Source: JBCBKL01 sp038521825
Lineage (GTDB): Bacteria > Pseudomonadota > Alphaproteobacteria > Rhodobacterales > Rhodobacteraceae
Assembly: GCA_038521825.1 (NCBI GenBank)
Contig: JBCBKL010000005.1
Coordinates: 1 to 64,000 of the forward strand
Reading direction: 5' to 3'
DNA: 64,000 bases
The position numbers were made by a program, and so were the translations under genes. Each line of letters begins with the position of its first letter. The first letter of the stretch is position 1. Below are positions 1-8,137 of this stretch, piece after piece. The notes under the pieces were generated by a model, which was given only the letters and a program-made list of their open reading frames with translations, was not told the DNA's origin and made no database searches.

Positions 1-1361
1 CACTGATCCGTCAGCATCGGCTCGATCACGACCTTCGAACGATCGCCGAAGGGCTGCATGATCGGCTTGGCCTCGACCATCGGAACGAGCGCGTCCGCGC
101 CCTCCGCATCGGGTTTGAGCGCCCCCTGACCCAGGGCGGAGTCATCCGCGCGGGTCATGACCGCGAGGCCTTCGCTCGTGATCTGCTCGACAACCTTTTT
201 GCGCGCCTCGAACCGGTCAAGGCCCCGCAGGTCATCTGGGACGAGGTTCACTGCATCGGCTTCGGCCTCCCCCAGCGTCTGCTCGCCCTTGGCCACCGCA
301 ATCGCGATTTCCGCCTGATCCGCATAGTGGTCACCATCGTCGCGCATCGCGCCCTTGGTGTCCATCAGCCGGTACATCGGGATGCCGCCGCGCTTTGCGA
401 CCTCGTAGTCGTTAAAGTCATGCGCGCCGGTGATCTTCACCGCGCCCGAACCGAAGTCGGGGTCGGGGTATGCGTCGGTGATGATCGGGATCAGGCGGCG
501 ATGCTCCTTCGGCCCAACGGGGATTTCGCAGAGCTTGCCAACGATGGGCGCATAGCGCTCGTCGGAGGGGTGTACTGCCACCGCGCCGTCGCCCAGCATC
601 GTCTCTGGCCGAGTTGTCGCGATCGAGATATAGTCCCGCGTTTCGCGCAGGGTGACGTTCCCGTCTTCGTCTTTTTCAACATAGTCATACGTGGCCCCGC
701 CCGCGAGCGGGTATTTGAAGTGCCACATATGGCCGGCAACCTCGATATTCTCGACTTCGAGGTCGCTGATCGCGGTTTCGAATTTCGGGTCCCAGTTCAC
801 CAGCCGCTTGCCGCGATAGATCAGGCCCTTGCTGTAAAGCTCGACAAAGACCTTGATGACCGCATCGTGGAAATTGCCTTCTTCGCCCTCGGGCGCATGC
901 GGGGCGCCAGACATGGTAAAGGCTTCGCGTGTCCAGTCACAGCTTGCGCCCAGGCGTTTCAATTGCCCGATGATGTTGCCGCGTGATTTCTGCTTTTGTT
1001 CCCATACCTTCGCGACAAAAGCGTCGCGCCCCATTTCCCGCCGGGTGGCATTGGATTTGTCCTTGGCCAGTTCCCGTTCGGTCACCATTTGCGTGGCGAT
1101 CCCCGCATGGTCGGTGCCGAGCTGCCAAAGCGTATCGAAACCCTGCATCCGTTTCCAGCGGATCAGAATGTCTTGCAGCGTGTTGTTGAACGCGTGCCCC
1201 ATATGCAGCGAACCGGTGACATTCGGCGGCGGGATCATGATGCAATAGGTCGAAGCACCCGGTTTCGCATTGGCCCCGGCCACGAAGCAACCGGCCTTTT
1301 CCCATGCCTCGTAAAGGCGGGTTTCGGCGGTGGATGCGTCGAATGTCTTGTCGAGTGCCAT
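1..1361 (-). CDS. valS: Valyl-tRNA synthetase, N-terminal part (gene runs off the left edge)
   Basis: Class I aminoacyl-tRNA synthetase that charges tRNA-Val in the cytoplasm. Reading leftward from the ATG at 1361, the protein opens MALDKTFDASTAETRLYEAW. It carries the class I signature PPPNVTGSLHMGHAF at residues 44-58, with the HIGH-type motif HMGH at 53-56. The editing-domain motif TTRPET lies near residue 245. About 453 codons are present; the KMSKS loop, anticodon-binding domain and C-terminal coiled coil lie beyond position 1. The reading frame is intact throughout. The gene is divergent from the molybdenum hydroxylase gene, with about 140 bp between starts. Family assignment is certain; only completeness is limited by the window. 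Confidence 0.97.
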   Translation of the reverse strand, partial: MALDKTFDASTAETRLYEAWEKAGCFVAGANAKPGASTYCIMIPPPNVTGSLHMGHAFNNTLQDILIRWKRMQGFDTLWQLGTDHAGIATQMVTERELAKDKSNATRREMGRDAFVAKVWEQKQKSRGNIIGQLKRLGASCDWTREAFTMSGAPHAPEGEEGNFHDAVIKVFVELYSKGLIYRGKRLVNWDPKFETAISDLEVENIEVAGHMWHFKYPLAGGATYDYVEKDEDGNVTLRETRDYISIATTRPETMLGDGAVAVHPSDERYAPIVGKLCEIPVGPKEHRRLIPIITDAYPDPDFGSGAVKITGAHDFNDYEVAKRGGIPMYRLMDTKGAMRDDGDHYADQAEIAIAVAKGEQTLGEAEADAVNLVPDDLRGLDRFEARKKVVEQITSEGLAVMTRADDSALGQGALKPDAEGADALVPMVEAKPIMQPFGDRSKVVIEPMLTDQ

Positions 1362-1500
1362 GGCCTTTGATCCCTTGCGTATCGCGAGCCGTGAAATAGC
1401 GGGAAGGGGCGCGGATTGGAAGGGTCGGATTGCCGCTCTGGACATAGGGAATGCTGCCGCTAGTGTCAGCGGCGAAACGCAAGCAGTGCAGGGGTCTCAG

Positions 1501-3798
1501 ATGGACAAGTTCGGGAAGAGTCAGCCGGTCAAACGGGTAGAAGATGTGCGGTTCCTGACAGGGCAGGGGCGCTATGTGGATGATCTGGCGCCTGCGAATG
1601 CGCTGATGGCGTATGTGTTGCGCTCGCCCGTGGCCCACGCGGTGCTGAATTCGGTCGATACGGCCGACGCCAAGGTCGTCGAGGGCGTGCGCGCCGTTTA
1701 CACCGCTGCCGACCTTGAGGCGGCGGGCCTGAGCCTTGATATCCCGGCAACTGTTGTGAAAAATCGCGATGGGACCAAGGGCGCGTCACCCGAACGCCCG
1801 TTGCTGGCCAAGGGCAAGTTGCGTTTCGTGGGCGAACCCATTGCGATGATCGTGGCCGAGACCAAGGCGCAGGCGATGGATGCGGCCGAACTGATCGAGA
1901 TCGATTACGATGACCTGCCCGCAAAGCTTGACCTCGTTCCAGGGGGCGAGGCCGTTCATGCGGAAAACCCGGACAACCTCGCCTTTGACTGGGGCATGGG
2001 GGATGAGGCCGCGACCGAGGCGGCATTTGCCGCCGCCGCCCATACCGTCAGCCTTGAGGTTGGCGACAACCGGATCATCGTCAACTCGATGGAGCCGCGC
2101 GGCTGCTACGCCGAGCTTGAGGGCGAGCGGTTGCATGTGGCCATCAACGGGCAGGGGGTCTGGGGCAACAAGGATCGGCTGGCCAGTAACCTCAAGATTG
2201 ACCCGGAGATGATCCGCGTAACCAATCCCGATACTGGCGGCGGCTTCGGGATGAAGGGCATGTTCTACCCTGAATATGCCTTGGTGGCCCATGCCGCCCG
2301 CGATCTGAAAATGCCGGTCCATTGGATGTCCGAGCGGACGGAGGCGATGCTCTCCGACAACGGCGGCCGCGATCTCGTAAGCCTTGCCGAGCTCGCCTTC
2401 GATGCAGACCATAAGATCACCGCCTACCGGGTCCGGACGAAATGCAACCTCGGGGCTTATAATTCGCAGTTTGCTCAGCCCATCCAAACCCAGCTTTTCA
2501 GCCGGGTTCTGATGGGTACCTACGATGTGCAAACGACGTGGCTGCAGGTTGATGGCTATTTCACCAACACAACCCAAGTGGATGCGTACCGCGGCGCAGG
2601 GCGCCCAGAGGCGATTTACGTGCTCGAGCGCGTGATCGACCGCGCGGCGCGCGAATTAGGGGTCGATCCATGGGATCTGCGCCGCAAGAATTTCATCAAA
2701 CCGAACCAGTTCCCCTATAAAACCGCCACAGGGGAAACATACGATGTCGGTGATTTTGACAAGGTGATGGATCGCGCGATGGCCGAGGCTGATGTCGGCG
2801 GCTTCGCGGCGCGCAAGGCTGCGGACGCGGCGCAGGGTAAACTGCGCGGGATTGGCCTTTGTTACTATATCGAAAGTATTTTGGGCGACCCTTCGGAAAC
2901 GGCGAAGGTCGTGTTTGAGGAGGATGGAACCGTTTCGATCTATGTTGGCACCCAATCAAACGGGCAGGGGCACGAGACGGTCTATGCCCAGTTCCTCGCG
3001 GATCAGACGGGCATTCCCGCTGACAAGATCCAGGTGGTTCAGGGCGACAGCGATCTCATCAAGACGGGTGGCGGCACCGGTGGCTCCCGGTCTGTCACGG
3101 TGCAAAACAACGCAACCCTCGCGACGGTGGCGGGCATGACCGAAGCATTCATTATCTTTCTTGCCGATGAAATGGGTGTCGATGCGGGTCATATCAGCTT
3201 TGATGACGAACGGTTCCGGGCCGATGGTTCGAATCTGACGCCAACCATGCTCGAAGTGGCCGAGATGGCGCGCGACGCGGGCCGGGATGATCTTCTTGTC
3301 CATGAGACGACGGCGAAGCTCGAGGCGCGCAGCTTTCCCAACGGCTGCCATGTTACAGAGGTCGTGATCGATCCTGACACGGGCGTAACCACGGTTGACC
3401 GCTATTCGGTTACAGATGATTTCGGAAACCTTATCAATCCACTATTGGCCGAAGGTCAGGTTCACGGCGGTGTCGTGCAGGGCATCGGGCAAGCGATTAC
3501 CGAGCATGTTGTCTTCGACGATGAGGGCCAATTGCTCACAGCAACGTTCATGGATTACGCCTTGCCCCGTGCGGATGACGTTCCCATGATTGAGTTTGCG
3601 TCGGAACCCGTTCCGTCCACGGCCAATATCATGGGCATGAAAGGATGCGGCGAGGCGGGGACAGTCGGTGCCCTCGCGGCAGTGGCCAACGCGGTTCAGG
3701 ACGCATTGTGGGAGCGCGGCGTGCGTCAGGCGGATATGCCCTTTACGCCGCTCAAGGTATGGGAATTGTTGCAGGATGATCCGATCGCGGCTGAGTAG
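1501..3798 (+). CDS. Molybdenum hydroxylase large subunit, form II CoxL-like
   Basis: Xanthine oxidase/CO dehydrogenase large-subunit family (aldehyde-oxidase type), 765 aa, which binds the molybdopterin cytosine dinucleotide cofactor. I start at ATG 1501 (MDKFGKSQPVKRVEDVRFLT), where family similarity begins; an in-frame extension to 1330 would overlap the valS promoter. The active-site loop reads AYRGAGRPE at about residues 362-370. This is the form II motif, not the AYXCSFR of true aerobic CO dehydrogenase. The catalytic Glu of GCGEAG is residue 718. Form II enzymes usually have adjacent coxM (FAD) and coxS (2Fe-2S) genes, but neither is in this window. The substrate is unknown; annotating it as CO dehydrogenase would be overstated. 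The stop overlaps the start of the next gene, so the two are probably cotranscribed. Confidence 0.92.
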   Translation: MDKFGKSQPVKRVEDVRFLTGQGRYVDDLAPANALMAYVLRSPVAHAVLNSVDTADAKVVEGVRAVYTAADLEAAGLSLDIPATVVKNRDGTKGASPERPLLAKGKLRFVGEPIAMIVAETKAQAMDAAELIEIDYDDLPAKLDLVPGGEAVHAENPDNLAFDWGMGDEAATEAAFAAAAHTVSLEVGDNRIIVNSMEPRGCYAELEGERLHVAINGQGVWGNKDRLASNLKIDPEMIRVTNPDTGGGFGMKGMFYPEYALVAHAARDLKMPVHWMSERTEAMLSDNGGRDLVSLAELAFDADHKITAYRVRTKCNLGAYNSQFAQPIQTQLFSRVLMGTYDVQTTWLQVDGYFTNTTQVDAYRGAGRPEAIYVLERVIDRAARELGVDPWDLRRKNFIKPNQFPYKTATGETYDVGDFDKVMDRAMAEADVGGFAARKAADAAQGKLRGIGLCYYIESILGDPSETAKVVFEEDGTVSIYVGTQSNGQGHETVYAQFLADQTGIPADKIQVVQGDSDLIKTGGGTGGSRSVTVQNNATLATVAGMTEAFIIFLADEMGVDAGHISFDDERFRADGSNLTPTMLEVAEMARDAGRDDLLVHETTAKLEARSFPNGCHVTEVVIDPDTGVTTVDRYSVTDDFGNLINPLLAEGQVHGGVVQGIGQAITEHVVFDDEGQLLTATFMDYALPRADDVPMIEFASEPVPSTANIMGMKGCGEAGTVGALAAVANAVQDALWERGVRQADMPFTPLKVWELLQDDPIAAE

Positions 3799-4855
3799 AC
3801 GGATTGCCGACTGGGTCCGGGGGAAATTCACCCGGCCGCCGTCGCCACCTTTGCAGCCCCGCCGCGGGCCGGTCAGCCACGTCATCATTCTGGATGGTAC
3901 GATGTCCTCGCTCGAGCCTGGACAGGAGACCAATGCCGGCTTGGCTTACAAGCTGTGCCTCCAGCAGGGCAAAGGCGTGTCGGTCTATTATGAGCCGGGA
4001 ATTCAGTGGAAGGATTGGCGCACCGCGTCCGATGTCATGATGGGTCGCGGCATCAACCGGCAGATCCGGCGGGCCTATGGATTTCTTGCATCACGCTACC
4101 GGCCCGGCGATCGGATCTATCTCATGGGGTATTCGCGGGGGGCATTCGCAGTGCGATCCCTCGCCGGGATCATCGACATGGTGGGGCTTTTGCGCCCTGA
4201 ACATGCAACGGTGCGGAACATTCGCGACATCTACCGGCATTATGAATGCTCGCCCGACAGCGAGGGCGCTCGGGTGTTTGCGGACCGATTGTGCCAGCCG
4301 GAAGTGACCATCGAAATGATCGGGGTTTGGGACACCGTCAAGGCGCTCGGTCTGCGGTTGCCCCTTTTGTGGAAGTTCTCTGCTCCGCGGCACGAGTTTC
4401 ACAACCATCATCTTGGCCCCGCCATCCGCAATGGGTTTCAGGCGCTGGCGCTTAATGAGACGCGGATGGTCTATGAACCGGTGCTTTGGGACAGCATCGA
4501 AGGATGGCACGGGCGGGTTGAACAGGTCTGGTTTCGCGGAACACACGGGGATGTCGGCGGCCAGATCGGCGGGTTTGAGGCGGCAAGACCTCTGGCCAAC
4601 ATCCCCTTTGTCTGGATGATGGAGCAGGCTGAGGCTTGCGGATTACCGTTGCCGCAGGGATGGCAGGCACAGTTTCCCTGTGATGCGAATGCGCCATCGG
4701 CTGGCTCGTGGCGCGGGAACGGAAAATGGTTTTGGCTCCGGCGACCAAGAGTGGTCGGGTCAACCCAATCAGAACATGTTCACTCAACTGCCAAAACGGC
4801 CCTGGAAAACCCTGGCTGGTTCAACTGGTCGGGGGCAGGGCGGCCTGTGGCCTGA
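3776..4855 (+). CDS. DUF2235 alpha/beta-hydrolase (Tle1-like catalytic domain)
   Basis: Protein of 359 aa in the DUF2235 / T6SS Tle1-like phospholipase-fold family. The opening strand carries HVIILDGTMSS, and the nucleophile elbow is GYSRG with Ser120; a conserved HGDVGGQ segment follows in the C-terminal half. No secretion signal is visible, and no type VI secretion genes are nearby, so a housekeeping lipid or ester hydrolase is as likely as an effector. I chose ATG 3776 because it is preceded by GCAGG and gives the short basic N-terminus usual for Rhodobacterales members. It overlaps the upstream molybdenum hydroxylase by 23 bp, suggesting coupled translation. Two hairpins directly follow the gene. 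Confidence 0.85.
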   Translation: MIRSRLSRRIADWVRGKFTRPPSPPLQPRRGPVSHVIILDGTMSSLEPGQETNAGLAYKLCLQQGKGVSVYYEPGIQWKDWRTASDVMMGRGINRQIRRAYGFLASRYRPGDRIYLMGYSRGAFAVRSLAGIIDMVGLLRPEHATVRNIRDIYRHYECSPDSEGARVFADRLCQPEVTIEMIGVWDTVKALGLRLPLLWKFSAPRHEFHNHHLGPAIRNGFQALALNETRMVYEPVLWDSIEGWHGRVEQVWFRGTHGDVGGQIGGFEAARPLANIPFVWMMEQAEACGLPLPQGWQAQFPCDANAPSAGSWRGNGKWFWLRRPRVVGSTQSEHVHSTAKTALENPGWFNWSGAGRPVA

Positions 4856-4868
4856 CTTCTGGCGGTGG

Positions 4869-4914
4869 AAGAGCGTTAGATAACGCTCTTGGCAAATCTC
4901 TTGCAAGAGATTTG
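4869..4914. terminator. Two back-to-back perfect inverted repeats
   Basis: The first repeat has 10-bp arms, 4869-4878 and 4881-4890, with a two-base centre (AAGAGCGTTA/TAACGCTCTT). The second starts three bases later and is a perfect 22-bp palindrome at 4893-4914, CAAATCTCTTG followed by CAAGAGATTTG. They sit between the DUF2235 stop and the SDR start. The first could terminate transcription, although no clean T-run follows. The second is AT-rich and looks more like a protein-binding site or a dispersed repeat. Confidence 0.5.
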
Positions 4915-4955
4915 GTCACGTGGGTAGGCTTCGCAAACACGCGAGCGGGGGGACC

Positions 4956-5708
4956 ATGGGCCAGCTTTCGGGAAAACGCGTCTGGATCACGGGCGGCGGA
5001 ACTGGCATCGGCGCGGCCGCGGCCCGGACACTAGCGGTATCGGGTGCTCATGTGACGGTCTCTGGGCGCAGGGTAGAACCGCTTGACGAAGTGGTCAGAA
5101 CCATTGAGGCAGAGGGCGGGATTGCGGATGCCGTTCCGCTCGACGCTGCCGACGCGGATGCGATTGCGTGCGCCGCGGATGAAATTGGCACCGTCGATAT
5201 CCTCGTGGCAAGCGCCGGCATCAATATACCGGACCGGTCCCTCGCCGACATGACGACTGAGGGCTGGGACAAGGTCGTCTCGGTCAACCTTGATGGCGTT
5301 TTCTATGCGGCCCGGGCCGTTCTTCCTGGGATGCGGGCCAATGGCTGCGGCACCGTGATCCTTGTTTCAAGCTGGGCCGGGCGCTATGCCACCCGGCTGA
5401 CCGGCGCTGCCTATAACGCGACCAAACGCGCGGTGATCGCGCTCAACGAAACCATCAACGACGAAGAGGGCGGCAACGGCATCCGCTCGACAGTCATCAT
5501 GCCGGGCGAGGTCGCGACGGATATTCTGAAGTCCCGCCCCAATCCACCACCGGAACATGAACTCGCGCGGATGTTGCAGGCCGACGATCTTGCCGCGACG
5601 ATCCGCTTTGTCGCGGAAATGCCGCAGCATGTCTGTCTGAACGAGATCCTGATCTCGCCCACCTGGAACCGGTTTTATCAGGGGTTTGAAGAACTTTCGC
5701 CGGATTAG
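4956..5708 (+). CDS. SDR-family NAD(P)-dependent oxidoreductase
   Basis: Classical short-chain dehydrogenase/reductase, 250 aa. The cofactor motif TGGGTGIG is at residues 12-19, and the catalytic tetrad is Asn111, Ser139, Tyr153 and Lys157 (YNATK). GRR at residues 37-39, at the end of the second strand, is basic and favours NADP(H). The start is ATG 4956, with GGGGGGA just upstream. The substrate cannot be predicted; family members reduce or oxidise a wide range of ketones and alcohols. The gene follows the DUF2235 gene on the same strand but is separated from it by the paired palindromes, and it converges on a thioesterase gene. Confidence 0.9.
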   Translation: MGQLSGKRVWITGGGTGIGAAAARTLAVSGAHVTVSGRRVEPLDEVVRTIEAEGGIADAVPLDAADADAIACAADEIGTVDILVASAGINIPDRSLADMTTEGWDKVVSVNLDGVFYAARAVLPGMRANGCGTVILVSSWAGRYATRLTGAAYNATKRAVIALNETINDEEGGNGIRSTVIMPGEVATDILKSRPNPPPEHELARMLQADDLAATIRFVAEMPQHVCLNEILISPTWNRFYQGFEELSPD

Positions 5709-5729
5709 GGGGCGGATGCGCTGAGAGGG

Positions 5730-6224
5730 TCAGGTTTTGGCAGCGCTCACGTTCATGATGATGCAAGTCGTCGAGCCGGTCGCATAAAGTTTGCCGTCTT
5801 CGACCCCGCGAATTTCGCCATGCGCGACAGCCGTTGACCGCCCGGCATGGTCCGTATCGCCGATGCAGTCGATCATCATGCCAATCGGGATCGCCCGTGT
5901 GATGTTAATCTTGTATTCGAGCGTGGTATAGACGCTGCCCTGGGGAACGCTTGTCATCACCGCACAGGCCATCGCACTGTCCAGCAACGTCCCGTACCAG
6001 CCGCCATGGACAGATCCCATTGGGTTGGTCACCTCAAATTGCGGGGTGCCCCGAAACACGACACGACCCGCCTCGACGCTGTGTAGCCGGTAACCCATCG
6101 TCGATGCGATCGGGGGCCCGGGAATGCGGCCTTCGAGGATTCCCTGCATGAATTCCAGCCCCGACATTCCGGTGATGGTTTTCATGTCAGGCAGGTCGGC
6201 AGGCGATTGGGCGGCGTTTTGCAT
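5730..6224 (-). CDS. PaaI-family hotdog-fold thioesterase
   Basis: Cytoplasmic acyl-CoA thioesterase of the PaaI/YbdG-like hotdog superfamily, 164 aa. The family motif NPMGSVHGGWYGTLLDSA is present, with His73-Gly74-Gly75 and the acidic residue Asp82 on the central helix. Such enzymes hydrolyse acyl- or aryl-acyl-CoA esters, often as a salvage step to release CoA. The gene converges with the SDR gene (21 bp apart) and lies downstream of metF on the same strand with a 57-bp gap, so it could be weakly cotranscribed with metF. The substrate is not predictable from the sequence. Confidence 0.88.
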   Translation of the reverse strand: MQNAAQSPADLPDMKTITGMSGLEFMQGILEGRIPGPPIASTMGYRLHSVEAGRVVFRGTPQFEVTNPMGSVHGGWYGTLLDSAMACAVMTSVPQGSVYTTLEYKINITRAIPIGMMIDCIGDTDHAGRSTAVAHGEIRGVEDGKLYATGSTTCIIMNVSAAKT

Positions 6225-6281
6225 GGGGTGGCTCTCCGTCTCTGCCTTGAGGCTAAGTCGGAGGGCGGAACCGGTCCAGTT

Positions 6282-7154
6282 TTACGCCACGTTTCGGATC
6301 GCGCTTTCGGCGGTGATTCCAAGCGCGCGGCAAACCTGCCGCGTGAGCTCGGGTCTGTTGAGTGTATAGAAATGCAGCCGCTCGACCCCCTCGCAGATCA
6401 GGGTATCGCAAAGCTCGGTCGCATGGGCCAGCGCAAAGAGATCGCCGCGCTCTTCCCGCGCCGCCCTTTCGAACCCCTGGGCGAGATCGGGCGCGACGCT
6501 CGCACCGCAGCGTTCCGCAAATCCCTTCGTGCTTGCCCAGTTGGTGACCGGCAGGATGCCAGGCGTGAGCTTGTCCGCCAGACCCTTGGCGGCGCAGGCA
6601 TCTCGGAAGCGCAGAAACGTTTCCGGGTCAAAAAAGAACTGGGTGACCGCTTCATCCGCCCCCGCATCGATCTTAGCCTGCAGCCACTCGACGTTCTGAT
6701 CGGCATTCGCCGCATCAGGATGGCTTTCGGGATAGGCGCCGACACGGATCGTGAACCGACCATCCTGGGCCAGCGCCTCAACCAGTCCGCAACTGTCTGC
6801 AAAACCTTCCGGATGGGGGGCAAAGCATTCTCCCTTGGGTGGATCGCCCCGCAGCGCAACGATATCGCTGACCCCTGCTCTGGCGTAGGCATCCGCCGTT
6901 GCGATCACGTCGGCCTTGCTGGCTCCAACGCAGGTCAGGTGCGCAGCCACGGGCAGCCCGGATTGCTTGCGCAGGATTTGCGCGGCTTCTTGAGTGAGCT
7001 TCTGCGTGCTGCCGCCCGCGCCATAGGTGACAGAGAAAAAACGCGGCGCCAGTGGGGCGAGGGCGTGAACGGTATCCCAAAGGTGAAACGATGCATCAAG
7101 CGAGCGGGGCGGAAAGACTTCGAACGAAATGGCGGGCACGGTCATGCTCCTCAT
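6282..7154 (-). CDS. metF: 5,10-methylenetetrahydrofolate reductase
   Basis: Flavoprotein that reduces 5,10-methylene-THF to 5-methyl-THF, supplying methyl groups for methionine synthesis. It has 290 aa, the usual length for bacterial MetF. The N-terminal motif SFEVFPPRS contains the conserved Glu, followed by SVTYGAGGST. Two start codons are possible: ATG 7154 (MRSMTVPAIS) and ATG 7145 (MTVPAIS); homology starts at the second, and neither has a well-spaced ribosome site. The gene is divergent from a metR-type LysR regulator, with a perfect MetR box between them, so it is probably controlled by homocysteine-responsive MetR. Confidence 0.95.
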   Translation of the reverse strand: MRSMTVPAISFEVFPPRSLDASFHLWDTVHALAPLAPRFFSVTYGAGGSTQKLTQEAAQILRKQSGLPVAAHLTCVGASKADVIATADAYARAGVSDIVALRGDPPKGECFAPHPEGFADSCGLVEALAQDGRFTIRVGAYPESHPDAANADQNVEWLQAKIDAGADEAVTQFFFDPETFLRFRDACAAKGLADKLTPGILPVTNWASTKGFAERCGASVAPDLAQGFERAAREERGDLFALAHATELCDTLICEGVERLHFYTLNRPELTRQVCRALGITAESAIRNVA

Positions 7155-7190
7155 CAGGCGGTTGCACCAAACATGCCTGACGGGATATCT

Positions 7191-7203
7191 TGAAGCAAAT
7201 TCA
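7191..7203. promoter_or_regulatory. MetR operator between metF and metR
   Basis: TGAAGCAAATTCA matches the published enterobacterial MetR consensus TGAA-N5-TTCA exactly, including A/T at the central base. It lies in the short intergenic region of the divergent pair, 36 bp from the metF start and 28 bp from the chosen metR start. It is well placed to control both genes. The match was read by eye, and no genome-wide background count was possible. Confidence 0.75.
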
Positions 7204-7231
7204 TAAATCTCAACATGAACATGAGGCGTGT

Positions 7232-8137
7232 ATGCATATCGAGTTTCGCCATCTGCGGTCGATCAGGGCTATTCATGAGGCGGGCGGGCTGGCCCGCGCT
7301 GCCGATCAGTTGCACATCACCCAAAGTGCGCTGAGCCACCAGATCAAGGGCCTTGAGGAGCAGGCGGGCGTCGAGCTGTTCGTGCGCCGCTCAAAGCCCC
7401 TGCGCCTTTCGGCGGCCGGTTTGCGCCTTTTGCGGCTGGCCGAGCAGATCTTGCCGCAAGTCGAAAAGCTGCAAGCCGAATTCTCGTCCCTTCGCGAAGG
7501 ATCATCCGGCCGCATGCACATCGCGATCGAATGCCACGCCTGTTTCGAGTGGCTGTTTCCGGTGCTCGAGGAATTCCGCCGCGCCTGGCCGGATGTCGAC
7601 GTCGACATCCGGCCCGGTCTCGCCTTTGACGCCCTTCCGGCCCTGATGAAGGAAGAGGTGGATCTGGTCGTTTCTTCCGATCCCGAGGATCTGCAGGGTG
7701 TCGAATTTGTCGAGCTCTTTGATTATGCGCCGGTTTTCGTTGCGGCGTCCGCCCACCCGCTGGCACAGAAGCCGTATGTCGAGGCCGCGGATTTCCGGGG
7801 CGAAACGCTGATCACCTATCCGGTGGAACGAACCCGCCTTGATGTCTTCAGCCAACTTCTGATTCCGGCCAAGGTCGAACCGGCGTCCGTGCGGCAGGCC
7901 GAGTTAACCGCGGTCATCCTGCTTTTGGTGGCGTCCAATCGTGGGGTTTCGGTGTTGCCCGATTGGGTGGTGCGCGAGGTGAAGTACTCATCCGACTATG
8001 TCACCCGGCCCTTGACCAAGGACGGCATAACTCGGCGGCTCTATGCGGCGGTCCGCAGCGAAGAGCGTGACAAACCCTACATGCAAAAGCTGCTCGATCT
8101 CGCGCGGGTCGAGGCGCGTCGGCTTCAGGCTGCCTGA
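7232..8137 (+). CDS. metR: LysR-family regulator, MetR type
   Basis: LysR-type transcription factor of 301 aa. The N-terminal winged helix-turn-helix (about residues 4-62) includes AADQLHITQSALSHQIKGLE, and a periplasmic-binding-protein-like effector domain follows. Divergence from metF and the MetR box between them support MetR, the homocysteine-sensing activator of methionine genes. I start at ATG 7232 (MHIEFRHLRS); an upstream in-frame TTG at 7190 would place the operator inside the coding sequence. The 3' end overlaps the convergent efflux gene by 13 bp. Confidence 0.88.
   Translation: MHIEFRHLRSIRAIHEAGGLARAADQLHITQSALSHQIKGLEEQAGVELFVRRSKPLRLSAAGLRLLRLAEQILPQVEKLQAEFSSLREGSSGRMHIAIECHACFEWLFPVLEEFRRAWPDVDVDIRPGLAFDALPALMKEEVDLVVSSDPEDLQGVEFVELFDYAPVFVAASAHPLAQKPYVEAADFRGETLITYPVERTRLDVFSQLLIPAKVEPASVRQAELTAVILLLVASNRGVSVLPDWVVREVKYSSDYVTRPLTKDGITRRLYAAVRSEERDKPYMQKLLDLARVEARRLQAA

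Noticed and set aside
1501..3798. True aerobic carbon monoxide dehydrogenase
   Set aside because: The active-site loop is AYRGAGR rather than AYXCSFR, and the other subunit genes are absent.
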